Source: Litchfieldella xinjiangensis (lineage in GTDB: Bacteria > Pseudomonadota > Gammaproteobacteria > Pseudomonadales > Halomonadaceae). Taken from it: a stretch of DNA of 64,000 nucleotides. The notes beneath the pieces are model-generated. The model saw only the letters and a list, made by a program, of their open reading frames with translations. It made no database searches and was not told the origin of the DNA. The position numbers and the translations under genes were made by a program. Shown here piece after piece: positions 10,401 through 17,777 of this stretch (positions are counted from its first letter, which is position 1; every line of letters starts with the position of its first letter). Location of the stretch: the NCBI RefSeq assembly GCF_000759345.1, contig NZ_JPZL01000001.1:1426001-1490000 (forward strand), given 5' to 3'.

Positions 10401-11819
10401 TCAATACGCGACGCGTCGAGCCCGAAACGAACGACCCTTGATTTTACCTGCGCCGAGCTGGGCCAACGCCTGCTTGGCAACCTCACGATCCACGGCGACG
10501 TAGGCGCTGCGCTCCTGCACCTTGATCTTGCCGACGTTTTCCCCGGCGATGCCACCCTCCCCGGTCAACGCGCCGAGGATATCGCCCGGACGAATCTTCT
10601 GCTTCTTGCCCCCATCGAGCTGCAATGTTGCCATGCGCGGCCTCATCGGATCGCGCGACAAGGCGCGCGACGAGGGCAGCGGCGTTGTCTCGAGCGGCTG
10701 CTGGAGATAATCCGACAACCGCTCAAGCCGATAGGCCTCACCCTCGCCCACCAGCGTGAAGGCTTCACCCTGCTCTCCGGCGCGCCCGGTGCGTCCCACG
10801 CGGTGGACATGCACCTCGAGTTCACGGGCGATACGGTAATTGAATACCGCGTCCAGCGTCGAAATGTCCAATCCCCGGGCCGCGACATCAGTCGCAACCA
10901 ATATCGAGATACTGCCGTTGGCGAACAGCACCAGGATACGTTCCCGGTCTCGCTGCTCCATATCGCCATGCAGAGCCAACGCGCTGAAGCCCAATTCACC
11001 GAGCGCCCTGGCCACGTCGTCCGTCTCGCGGCGGGTATTGCAGAACACCACGCTGGTCTCGGGTCGCTTCTCCAACAGCAGTAACTGCAGGGCCTCGATA
11101 CGCGACGCGTCATCGTCCTTGACCCAGTAAAAGTGCTGTCGAATGGTCGTTTCGTCGTGGGCGTCGGCCACCGTCACCGTCAGGGGGTCGCGCAGCATGC
11201 GCTCGGCAAGGGGACGCACGGCATCGGCATAGGTCGCGCTGAACAGCAGCGTCTGACGCGAAGAAGGCGTTTCGGCGACGATCGCCTCGAGGGTCGCCTG
11301 AAAGCCCATGTCGAGCATGCGGTCGGCCTCGTCCAGCACCAGCACATTTAGCGCCGACAGTCCCAGCGAGCCCTTGCGAAGGTGTTCCTCAACGCGCCCC
11401 GGCGTGCCCACCACCACGTGCGCGCCATGCGCCAGCGAATCCAGCTGGGGCCCCAGTGGGGCGCCGCCACAAAGCGTGAGCACCTTGACGTTGGCCAGGG
11501 TCCGCGCCAGCCGACGCAGCTCTCCGGCCACCTGATCGGCCAGTTCGCGTGTCGGGCACAATACCAGCCCCTGCACCTGGAAACGGCTGACCTCGAGCCC
11601 GGCGAGTAGCCCGAGACCAAAGGCTGCCGTCTTGCCGGAGCCGGTCTTGGCCTGCGCCAGCACATCGCGGCCAGCCAGGATCGCCGGCAGGCTCTGGGCC
11701 TGTATCGGTGTCATGGTCTCGAAGCCCAGCGAATCCAGATTGCTCAGCAGAGCCGAGGGAAGCGACAACGTCGAGAAGGTTGCCGACGAATCGTTGGCGG
11801 AGTCGGTCACGTTGAACAT
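10401..11819 (-). CDS. dbpA: ATP-dependent RNA helicase DbpA
   Basis: 472 residues from ATG 11819. It has the Q motif (GFETMTPIQAQSLP), AKTGSGKT, PTRELADQV, GTPGR, DEAD (VLDEADRML), SAT, and the helicase C motifs VATDVAARGLD and HRVGRTGRAG. The last 75 residues (KIRPGDILGALTGEGG..IGKIKV) are the DbpA RNA-binding domain that recognises hairpin 92 of 23S rRNA. The protein acts in 50S subunit assembly. The frame extends 40 codons further upstream, but those residues do not look like a helicase N-terminus. Confidence 0.93.
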   Translation of the reverse strand: MFNVTDSANDSSATFSTLSLPSALLSNLDSLGFETMTPIQAQSLPAILAGRDVLAQAKTGSGKTAAFGLGLLAGLEVSRFQVQGLVLCPTRELADQVAGELRRLARTLANVKVLTLCGGAPLGPQLDSLAHGAHVVVGTPGRVEEHLRKGSLGLSALNVLVLDEADRMLDMGFQATLEAIVAETPSSRQTLLFSATYADAVRPLAERMLRDPLTVTVADAHDETTIRQHFYWVKDDDASRIEALQLLLLEKRPETSVVFCNTRRETDDVARALGELGFSALALHGDMEQRDRERILVLFANGSISILVATDVAARGLDISTLDAVFNYRIARELEVHVHRVGRTGRAGEQGEAFTLVGEGEAYRLERLSDYLQQPLETTPLPSSRALSRDPMRPRMATLQLDGGKKQKIRPGDILGALTGEGGIAGENVGKIKVQERSAYVAVDREVAKQALAQLGAGKIKGRSFRARRVAY

Positions 11820-12014
11820 CCTATGAATGGCGGCGACAAGGCGCGCAGGCGAAGCGGAGGGAATACCGGCTAGCGAAGGTCGCGTATACGCGGGAAGGCG
11901 CGCAGGATAGCAGAGCGGCGCCGAAAATGCGCGGGCCACGTCGCCGGGGCTTGGCGATCACGTTATCATCAACGACCTGAAATTTGTCACGCCAGCCGGT
12001 GCCTGCCAACGCCT

Positions 12015-13010
12015 ATGCCGATTCTTCACAGCATCATCCATCATCTCGACAAACCCGACCCCGGGGCGCCCACTACGCTGCGAGCGGGCCAGAAACACGC
12101 AGCCACGAATGCCATGGACGACCTCCTGGCAAGCGTCAACGACAGCTTCCATGCCAAGCCCAAGGCCTGGGGCCACTTCAGCGACGAGGCTGGCAGCAGC
12201 GCCTTCCCCGCGGGACTGCACCGCTACATGGAAGGCGATAGCGACTTCGCCACGTTCACGGCCGAGATCGGGGAACGTCTGAAAACGCTGATCGACGATC
12301 ATCTCTCTGTGGGCGGGCCGGTGCTTTTCGTGCACTACCGGCAGGGCGAAGCCGAGTACCTGAGCCTGGCGCTCCTGCACCACCGCTCCGGCTTCGGGAT
12401 CGACGACAACCTCAACGTGCGGACGGTGCACCAGCTCAACCTGAGCCAGCTCACCCTGGCCGCGCGGGTCGACATTACCCAATGGCGAGGCGGAACATCC
12501 AAGCAGTACGTGTCGATGATCAAGGACCGCGGCGGCAAGAAGCTCGCCGAGGGGTTTCGCGATCTGCTCGGCTGTGTCGAAGGCGTCGATTCCAGTGGCG
12601 AGACGCGTACCCTGCTCAAGGCCTTCAGCGATTACGTCGAGCGCGAGGATTACGATGAAACCCAGAGCCGCGAGAAAACCGACACGCTGATCGACTATGC
12701 CAGTAGCCAGGCCCGCCGCGGCGAGCCGATTACCCTGGATGAGCTTTCCGAATTGGTCGACGAACAGCAGCCCAAGGCCTTCTACGACTATATCCGCAAC
12801 AAGGATTATGGCCTGTCGCCGGAAATCCCCGCCGACCGCCGCACCCTGCAGCAGTTTCGTCGTTTCACCGGCCGTTCGGGCGGCGTCTCGATCAGCTTCG
12901 ACTCCCACCTGCTGGGTTCCGGGGTCGAATACGACAACGAGCGTGACCGGCTGATCATCAAGCAGGTACCCAAGCAACTGCGCGACCAGATCAAGAAGCG
13001 AGACGAGTGA
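12015..13010 (+). CDS. yejK: Nucleoid-associated protein YejK (NdpA)
   Basis: 331 residues against about 335 in E. coli. It starts MPILHSIIHHLDK, and the central NLSQLTLAARVDITQW and SKQYVSMIKDRGGKK blocks are typical of the NdpA/37-kDa nucleoid-associated family. These proteins copurify with the bacterial nucleoid, and their biochemical role is unclear. The gene is divergent from dbpA with a 195-bp intergenic region that must hold both promoters. Confidence 0.92.
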   Translation: MPILHSIIHHLDKPDPGAPTTLRAGQKHAATNAMDDLLASVNDSFHAKPKAWGHFSDEAGSSAFPAGLHRYMEGDSDFATFTAEIGERLKTLIDDHLSVGGPVLFVHYRQGEAEYLSLALLHHRSGFGIDDNLNVRTVHQLNLSQLTLAARVDITQWRGGTSKQYVSMIKDRGGKKLAEGFRDLLGCVEGVDSSGETRTLLKAFSDYVEREDYDETQSREKTDTLIDYASSQARRGEPITLDELSELVDEQQPKAFYDYIRNKDYGLSPEIPADRRTLQQFRRFTGRSGGVSISFDSHLLGSGVEYDNERDRLIIKQVPKQLRDQIKKRDE

Positions 13011-13020
13011 ACCTACGGGC

Positions 13021-13047
13021 GGTTACCGAATGCCAAGCTCGGTAACC
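13021..13047. repeat. Perfect 9-bp inverted repeat after yejK
   Basis: GGTTACCGA and TCGGTAACC are separated by 9 bp, 10 bp after the yejK stop. No U-tract follows on either strand, so it is either an inefficient terminator or an RNA-stabilising hairpin. Confidence 0.6.
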
Positions 13048-13190
13048 ACGTGCCGTTTGGCGAGGCGCACAAGGACTGACTAACCTGAAACAGCATCGGC
13101 TCGCGAGGGTTCATGCCAGCGAGCAGCACGCGTTAAGCGAAGGCGCGCAACATTCGAAGGCGAGAGTGATACCACCAGGAGGGTGACGCT

Positions 13191-13379
13191 ATGCCAGCCA
13201 AGTCTCAAGCCCAGCAAATGGCCGCCGGGGCGGCTCTTTCCGCCAAACGTGGCGAGAAGAAGGTCAGTGAGCTCGAAGGCGCTTCCAAGGATATGTACGA
13301 ATCCATGAGCGAGGAAGAACTCGAGAAGATGGCCTCGGCCAAGCAGAAGGGCAAGCCGGAACACAATCGGAATTCGTAA
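13191..13379 (+). CDS. DUF3008 family small protein
   Basis: 62 residues beginning MPAKSQAQQMAAGAALSAKR with GASKDMYESMSEEELEKMA, the complete DUF3008 signature. It is a small, charged, probably helical cytosolic protein of unknown role, common in marine and halophilic proteobacteria. AGGAGG lies before the ATG. It is followed 26 bp later by the DUF2267 gene, so the two probably form an operon ended by the terminator at 13858. Confidence 0.92.
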   Translation: MPAKSQAQQMAAGAALSAKRGEKKVSELEGASKDMYESMSEEELEKMASAKQKGKPEHNRNS

Positions 13380-13405
13380 GCGCATTTGCTGCACAGGAGT
13401 TGACA

Positions 13406-13831
13406 ATGAGCGATACCGGGCTGGATATCTTCGATAAGACGCTCCAGAGCACCCATATCTGGCTGGACGATCTCAAGGAAGTGCACCGGCAGGACAAGCA
13501 ATCGGCTTGGCACCTGCTCACGGCCACCTTGCGTACGCTGCGCGATCAGCTCCCTCCCGACCTGGTGGCGCATTTCGGCGCCCAACTACCCATGTTGTTG
13601 CGCGGGGCGTATTACGAGCAATACGACCCGGCGAACCACCCCAACCCCAGGCGTGACCGCGCCTCGTTCGTGAATCGTGTCGAGGAGACCCCTACGGCGA
13701 CAGGCACGGTGACTGAAGAAGCCGTCTCCTCGGTATTGCGCGTGGTCAATCAGCGGGTGGATTCAGGGATGGTCGACAAGGTTCGCAATGCCCTGCCCGA
13801 CGATATACGTGCGCTGTGGCCTGCTGCTTGA
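13406..13831 (+). CDS. DUF2267 domain protein
   Basis: 141 residues. The pattern TLRTLRDQLPPDLVAHFGAQLPMLLRGAYYEQY followed by FVNRVEE and VLRVVNQRVDSGMVDKVRNALPDDIRALWP is the DUF2267 repeat of helical hairpins. ATG 13406 has AGGAG 6 bp upstream; the in-frame TTG two codons earlier would overlap that site. It is cytosolic and of unknown function, often found among stress and envelope genes. Confidence 0.88.
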   Translation: MSDTGLDIFDKTLQSTHIWLDDLKEVHRQDKQSAWHLLTATLRTLRDQLPPDLVAHFGAQLPMLLRGAYYEQYDPANHPNPRRDRASFVNRVEETPTATGTVTEEAVSSVLRVVNQRVDSGMVDKVRNALPDDIRALWPAA

Positions 13832-13857
13832 AACAGGCACACCCCACACCGCTAGCA

Positions 13858-13886
13858 AACGCCCGCCGGATGGCGGGCGTTTTTGT
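13858..13886 (+). terminator. Terminator of the DUF3008-DUF2267 operon
   Basis: AACGCCCGCC / GGCGGGCGTT around GGAT, followed by TTTGTT; very stable. Confidence 0.92.
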
Positions 13887-13921
13887 TGCTAAAAACGTAA
13901 GGAATCGATAAGCCGGCCCGG

Positions 13922-14476
13922 CTAGAAAAGGCTCATCCGCTTCATGACGCCATCGCGTACGAACAGCCAGTGATAGAAGGCCCCGGCGATGTGAAGGGCC
14001 ACGAGCACAAGAATCGTCCAACCTACCCAGGCGTGCCAGGTATAGAGTTGCTCGGACAAGGCCTCGTTTTCCCCCATCAGAGGCGGCAGGGTCCAGTGAA
14101 AGAACTGCACCGGAAATCCCCCGGTGGCAGTGGCTACCCAACCGAGGACCGGTTGAACCAGCAGAACCAGGTACAACAAGGCATGCACGCCATGGCTGAG
14201 CGTGTACTGGAAGGCGGAAAGCGGCGGGTCATGCAGCGGCACCACGAAGATACTGCGCGTCACGACCCGAGCGATCATCAGGCCCAGAATCATCACGCCG
14301 AGTGTCTTGTGTGCGGTGTAGAGCAGATTGGTCATCGCCATGCCCAGCGCATCCCGCGCGCCTTCGAAGCCCAGGGCCCCCAAGGTCAGCCCCGTCGCCA
14401 GCGAGAACAGCAGCACGGCGGCAACTAGCCAATGCAGCACGCGATGAGGATATGCGTAGCGATCAGTTTCATGCAT
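13922..14476 (-). CDS. Cytochrome b561 family di-haem protein
   Basis: 184 residues with four transmembrane helices. Histidines suited to haem b ligation occur in YPHRVLHWLVA (helix 1), TAHKTLG, LSHGVHALLY and WHAWVGWTILVLVALHIAGA. This is the bacterial CybB-type arrangement, an inner-membrane electron carrier between quinol and periplasmic acceptors. ATG 14476 has AGGTG upstream and starts MHETDRYAYPHR; the frame is open nine codons further but without support. It converges with the DUF2267 gene. Confidence 0.92.
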   Translation of the reverse strand: MHETDRYAYPHRVLHWLVAAVLLFSLATGLTLGALGFEGARDALGMAMTNLLYTAHKTLGVMILGLMIARVVTRSIFVVPLHDPPLSAFQYTLSHGVHALLYLVLLVQPVLGWVATATGGFPVQFFHWTLPPLMGENEALSEQLYTWHAWVGWTILVLVALHIAGAFYHWLFVRDGVMKRMSLF

Positions 14477-14658
14477 GGCGACACCTGCAGATAGCGAACC
14501 CAAGTTAAGCCTAGCCGATGATGGCGTCGCCCGTTACTTATCGTGACTTCAGGAAGCTGCGCCCGGTGCCGATAATCGGTAGTATGACTGTGTGACATCG
14601 TCGAAACGGAGTAGGAAGCACGCACGAACATTCTATCCAGCCAGCATCGGAGGTTCTC

Positions 14659-14970
14659 ATGAAGGTCTATAAACCTGAATGGCGCTGCACGTTCAACGTG
14701 AGCGAAGACGCAGAAGAATCAGCCAGCTGGAAAGCGCGACTCGCCTGGCGGTTGCGAAAGTTTGCCGACCGGATGGACGGCGACTCAAGAACGTTCAAGC
14801 TAGAATGCAACCTTACCCCCGAAATCAGCCAGCAGGATTTTTCGACCTGCCTGGGGAAAGGCTTCGAGGTCACCCACAGCTTGCTCACTCAACTCGCTCA
14901 TCAGGCAGCCTGCGAAGACGTCATGCGTGATGCCAAGGCAGAGCTTTACGAGGAAGGCGAACAACGCTGA
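14659..14970 (+). CDS. Hypothetical protein (103 aa)
   Basis: GGAGG precedes the ATG, and a strong terminator follows the stop by 47 bp, so this is a real monocistronic gene. The product is soluble and mixed alpha/beta, with WKARLAWRLRKFADRMDGD near the middle and an acidic C-terminal helix. It has two cysteines and no signal peptide. No family was recognised. Codon use matches the surrounding core genes. Confidence 0.75.
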   Translation: MKVYKPEWRCTFNVSEDAEESASWKARLAWRLRKFADRMDGDSRTFKLECNLTPEISQQDFSTCLGKGFEVTHSLLTQLAHQAACEDVMRDAKAELYEEGEQR

Positions 14971-15017
14971 CGGGACGACATAAGACCCTGACAATAAATG
15001 ATGCGCACGAGACCACG

Positions 15018-15046
15018 AAAAAGCCTGCCGATTGGCAGGCTTTTTT
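15018..15046 (+). terminator. Terminator after the 103-aa gene
   Basis: AAGCCTGCC / GGCAGGCTT around GATT, flanked by an A-run and TTTTTT; works on both strands. Confidence 0.92.
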
Positions 15047-15516
15047 GTGGGTGCCACCACAAGGATGGACCGCTATAGGTCGACGCAATCCGGGCGAAAG
15101 GGGGAGATCGAAGATTTGCGGCAAGCAGATATGATTAGGCCCCGGCGCTAACGCCGGGGCCAGTGATGCGCGGCCAGTCATTGGGCTCCTTCGACACTCT
15201 CGGCTTCCTGCCGATCCGCCTCGTCCCTGAGGCCCGGGACATCCTGTCCCTGTGTCATTCCTTGCCCGATACGCCACGATGGCTCTTACAACCAAAACGG
15301 CTAGGCTACTTCCGTGTAGCGAGTGGCACCGCGCATCGCCATCAACACGCCACACTCTAAAGTATTAACGAACGTTATGCAAATAGGTATCCAACATCGC
15401 TTTTCTGTTTGGTTTCGTAATCCCGGCGAACGTAGCCTGCCTCTCTCTGTCACACTGGTAGCTGCAACGTTTTCAGGCGTTGCACTCCATTTGACCGGAA
15501 GCAAAGGAGAGGCTTC
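15047..15516. other. 470-bp intergenic region without a supported gene
   Basis: Both strands contain open frames, but none has a ribosome site or a recognisable protein. It holds the perfect inverted repeat at 15138-15161 and, near its right end, the likely promoter of the Pmp3/YqaE gene. Confidence 0.6.
15138..15161. repeat. Perfect 10-bp GC-only inverted repeat
   Basis: GGCCCCGGCG / CGCCGGGGCC around CTAA. No U-tract on either side; it may be an RNA hairpin or a protein site. Confidence 0.6.
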
Positions 15517-15690
15517 ATGGCATTTACCGCAACAGACCCGATCAAGATGATCTTTGCTGTCATCCTGCCGCCCGTCGGGGTCTTTCTCGAGGTCGGGCTA
15601 AAAGGACATTTCTGGCTCAACATCCTGCTGACCATGCTCGGCTTCATCCCGGGGATCATCCACGCGTTCTACGTCATATTGAAGCACTAG
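15517..15690 (+). CDS. Pmp3/YqaE family small membrane protein (57 aa)
   Basis: Translating from ATG 15517 gives MAFTATDPIKMIFAVILPPV followed by GVFLEVGLKG and a second helix ending in GIIHAFYVILKH. Two transmembrane helices joined by a short charged loop, with the ILPPVGVFLEVG motif, define the Pmp3/YqaE (UPF0057) family. In yeast and plants it influences membrane potential and salt tolerance; the bacterial role is unclear. GGAGAGG stands about 8 bp upstream. The gene is too short for a 60-residue cutoff. Confidence 0.93.
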   Translation: MAFTATDPIKMIFAVILPPVGVFLEVGLKGHFWLNILLTMLGFIPGIIHAFYVILKH

Positions 15691-15725
15691 GATGAATTGA
15701 ATATCGCCCCAGCTTGGCGGCGAAA

Positions 15726-15756
15726 CGGATACCCAACGCAGGGCGTTGGGTATCCG
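15726..15756. repeat. Perfect 14-bp inverted repeat after the Pmp3/YqaE gene
   Basis: CGGATACCCAACGC / GCGTTGGGTATCCG around AGG, 35 bp after the stop codon. A very stable hairpin without a U-tract; possibly a terminator of reduced efficiency. Confidence 0.7.
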
Positions 15757-15798
15757 ACCATGCAAAGTGTCGCTTTCCCCTGCCTTCATCCCACCCGC

Positions 15799-15833
15799 TG
15801 TCTCCAAAAGCTAACGCAGTAAGTATTTGTTTA
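15799..15833 (+). promoter_or_regulatory. Putative upstream activator element of sRNA locus 1
   Basis: TGTC-N10-AACG, two bases, then GTAAGTA-T-TTGTT-T-A. The same arrangement occurs on the minus strand at 41904-41938 in front of the second sRNA locus. It ends 146 bp before the sigma-54 GG element, a normal distance for an enhancer-binding protein. E. coli GlrR is reported to bind TGTC-N10-GACA, so only the left half matches. A second TGTC-N10-AACG lies at 15864-15881. Confidence 0.55.
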
Positions 15834-15863
15834 TTTTATATAAGTTACTTTTGTGCAGATAAG

Positions 15864-15881
15864 TGTCTGCAAATGGCAACG
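15864..15881 (+). promoter_or_regulatory. Second TGTC-N10-AACG site of sRNA locus 1
   Basis: TGTCTGCAAATGGCAACG, 65 bp downstream of the first site and sharing its central AAA. The region between is AT-rich. In the second locus a TGTC occurs at the comparable distance (41877), but its right half is changed. Confidence 0.4.
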
Positions 15882-15976
15882 TTTCCCGGTCGTGGAGTGA
15901 CGGATTTAAGCCCGGTAGACAGGGCCCTTCATACCATATGATTTCAAGCAAATGTTTTATAACGGATTTAATAAAG

Positions 15977-15993
15977 TTGGCACTGCATTCGCA
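15977..15993 (+). promoter_or_regulatory. Sigma-54 promoter of sRNA locus 1
   Basis: TTGGCACTGCATTCGCA: GG at 15979-15980 and GC at 15991-15992 with exactly 10 bp between, matching the consensus TTGGCACG-N4-TTGCA at all but two informative bases. The predicted start is near 16004. The following CTATACAG is almost identical to CTATATAG after the promoter at 41732-41748. Confidence 0.75.
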
Positions 15994-16003
15994 CTATACA
16001 GAA

Positions 16004-16204
16004 CAAGACTGGGAAAGGGAGAACGGAGCATCGACCAGCCCCAGTAACGGAGGCACTTGATACGCCAAGGATTGGCGCCGACGGGAAGGATCCCGACAAG
16101 TGTCCCCACTCTTTACCGCTGGTCGCTCCCGCAAGGCGCGGCCAGCCAGCAAGACCCTTCAGTTCCCTGCGTACCTTGGGCCGCTCTGCGGCCCACTTTT
16201 TTTT
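16004..16204 (+). ncRNA. Putative CsrA/RsmA-binding sRNA, locus 1 (about 200 nt)
   Basis: The transcript would run from the sigma-54 promoter to the U8 tract at 16197-16204. Six GGA motifs occur. Two sit in loops of perfect hairpins: CGCCA-AGGAT-TGGCG (16063-16077) and CGGGA-AGGA-TCCCG (16082-16095). This is the design of RsmY/Z and CsrB RNAs that titrate CsrA. Positions 16154-16183 are identical over 30 nt to 41312-41283 on the other strand and lead into the terminator stem GGGCCGC-TCT-GCGGCCC. No ORF with a ribosome site is present. The next gene is a diguanylate cyclase 100 bp downstream, a common CsrA target class. The promoter and terminator are well supported; the CsrA role is an inference. 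Confidence 0.72.
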
Positions 16205-16303
16205 CAGCTGCCCCACCCGCGCATTCATACGGGACAGATTCAGCAGCGACAACGGAACGCGACGCGGTAACGCGAGAATGGACTCTGACACGGGAATACC
16301 TCA

Positions 16304-17170
16304 ATGGATATGAAGCCCAAGCAGCGATTGTTGACGCGCCCCAACCTGGTGATCCTTGCCGTGGGTGCCGTATTGCTCTGCATGGCGGTGCTTGCGCTTC
16401 CTCAAGTCTCATCACCGATGGCCATACTCCCCCCGGATGCCCTGCAAGCCGGCCTGGCCTTGCTGGCCTTCTTCTGTGGCGTTGGCCTGTCCGGGGCGCT
16501 CATCCTGCGCCCCATGCATCGCACCTACCGGGCCCGAGTGAAGCAGCTGCGCAGTGAACGGCAGCAGCTCGAACTGCTCAACGGTGAGCTATATCGTCAG
16601 GCCTCCAGCGATGGCCTGCTTGGCATGGCCAATCGCCGCGAGTTCGAGCGGGTCCTGGAGCTTGAGTGGCGCCGTGCAGTCCGTGAACGCCAGCCGCTGG
16701 GCCTGTTGATGGTCGATGTCGATCATTTCAAGATCTTCAACGACACCTACGGCCACGTGGCTGGCGATAGCTGTCTCCGCCAGATTGGCAAGGTGCTGGA
16801 ATCGGCTGCCACCCGGCCCGGGGATATCGTCGCTCGCTACGGCGGTGAAGAGATCGTCATCCTGATGCCGCGTACCGACCTGGACGGCGCCAGCCATTTG
16901 GCGAGGCGTGTTCATGCCCTGCTGGCCGAGCGTGCCATTGCCTTTCCCGACTCGCCCATTGCCGATCATGTCACGGTGAGCATCGGTGCGACGTCTATCC
17001 TACCGGCGCACAAATCAACGCCGCTCTCTCTGGTCAGGCAAGCCGATGAAGGGCTTTATGTCGCCAAGGAAAACGGCCGCAACCGCACCGAGGCTATACC
17101 GCGGCTACGCCTGGTGGGGTCCGACACGCCCTTCGGCTCGACAGGCCCCGACATGGCCAGCGGGTCGTAA
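16304..17170 (+). CDS. Membrane-anchored diguanylate cyclase (GGDEF domain)
   Basis: 288 residues. Two transmembrane helices (about 14-33 and 48-69) are followed by a short coiled coil (70-100) and a GGDEF domain. The active-site motif is GGEEI (180-184), a functional variant, and an inhibitory I-site RPGD (171-174) lies five residues before it. VDVDHFKIFNDTYGH supplies the metal-binding Asp. It makes cyclic di-GMP from two GTP and is probably feedback-inhibited. The start is at ATG 16304, with GGA motifs at the ribosome site and start codon, compatible with CsrA control but not proof. The gene lies between two copies of the conserved 3' sRNA/terminator block. Confidence 0.92.
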   Translation: MDMKPKQRLLTRPNLVILAVGAVLLCMAVLALPQVSSPMAILPPDALQAGLALLAFFCGVGLSGALILRPMHRTYRARVKQLRSERQQLELLNGELYRQASSDGLLGMANRREFERVLELEWRRAVRERQPLGLLMVDVDHFKIFNDTYGHVAGDSCLRQIGKVLESAATRPGDIVARYGGEEIVILMPRTDLDGASHLARRVHALLAERAIAFPDSPIADHVTVSIGATSILPAHKSTPLSLVRQADEGLYVAKENGRNRTEAIPRLRLVGSDTPFGSTGPDMASGS

Positions 17171-17206
17171 CTCACCGTTTCCACGATTTCCTACGCACTG
17201 CTTACT

Positions 17207-17250
17207 GTTTCCTGCGTACCTTGGGCCGCCATCGAGCGGCCCTCTTTTTT
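17207..17250 (+). terminator. Diguanylate cyclase terminator carrying the shared sRNA 3' block
   Basis: CCTGCGTACCTTGGGCCG (17211-17228) is identical to the 3' block of both sRNA loci; the stem is GGGCCGC / GCGGCCC around CATCGA, then CTCTTTTTTT. Only the last 20 or so bases of the block are conserved here. Confidence 0.88.
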
Positions 17251-17273
17251 TGGCTCGTACTAAACCATCTGGC

Positions 17274-17669
17274 TCATGCCGCGACGGGCCGATTGATCTC
17301 GATGATTCGACAAATACAGCCATCGCTGAAGTCGAACTCCATACGGCTCTCCAGCGCCAGCGTTTCGCCTTTCTGCGGGCCATCGGGCAGATCGAAGGCC
17401 ATCACGCCTTCGAAATCCATATCGACCGCCGCCGGCTCATCGTCCAGCCGATACCGCAACACCTCGAAGTGCCGCGATGAGAATAACGTTCTCGAGTGCT
17501 CGGCCAATCGCCGGAACTGCTCCTTGCCCAGGGCCCTGGCGCTGCGTTGGCCATTGAGCACATAGCTGAACTCGATGCGGTCATGCATGACCGCCAGCAT
17601 CCGATCGATATCGAAGGCGTTATAGGCATCCAGATAGTGATCGATGAGTACGCGCTTCTCGTTTTCCAT
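17274..17669 (-). CDS. NTF2-like / SnoaL-like domain protein
   Basis: 131 residues. LIDHYLDAYNAFDIDRMLAVMHDRIEF is the usual first helix pair and strand of the NTF2-like cone, and FRRLAEHSRTLFSS and IIEINRPV match later elements. Members are small isomerases, hydrolases or ligand-binding proteins; the pocket here gives no clear catalytic dyad. It converges on the diguanylate cyclase terminator. Confidence 0.82.
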   Translation of the reverse strand: MENEKRVLIDHYLDAYNAFDIDRMLAVMHDRIEFSYVLNGQRSARALGKEQFRRLAEHSRTLFSSRHFEVLRYRLDDEPAAVDMDFEGVMAFDLPDGPQKGETLALESRMEFDFSDGCICRIIEINRPVAA

Positions 17670-17777
17670 ACCATCACACTCGCAGGTTGAGGGTTAACGA
17701 ATGCTGTTCGATAAGTCTTAAAGGAGTGTAGTTGGACTAGGCTTTGCCAACACCCCAAATACCTTCAGGAGTCACGC

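Noticed and set aside
15163-15360. 65-codon plus-strand frame and an overlapping 144-codon minus-strand frame in the intergenic region
   Set aside because: Neither has a ribosome site, family resemblance or sensible composition; treated as chance frames in GC-rich DNA.
16004-16303. Cyclic-di-GMP riboswitch in the leader of the diguanylate cyclase
   Set aside because: The GEMM core and tetraloop-receptor bases are not found; the GGA hairpins and an internal terminator fit an sRNA better.
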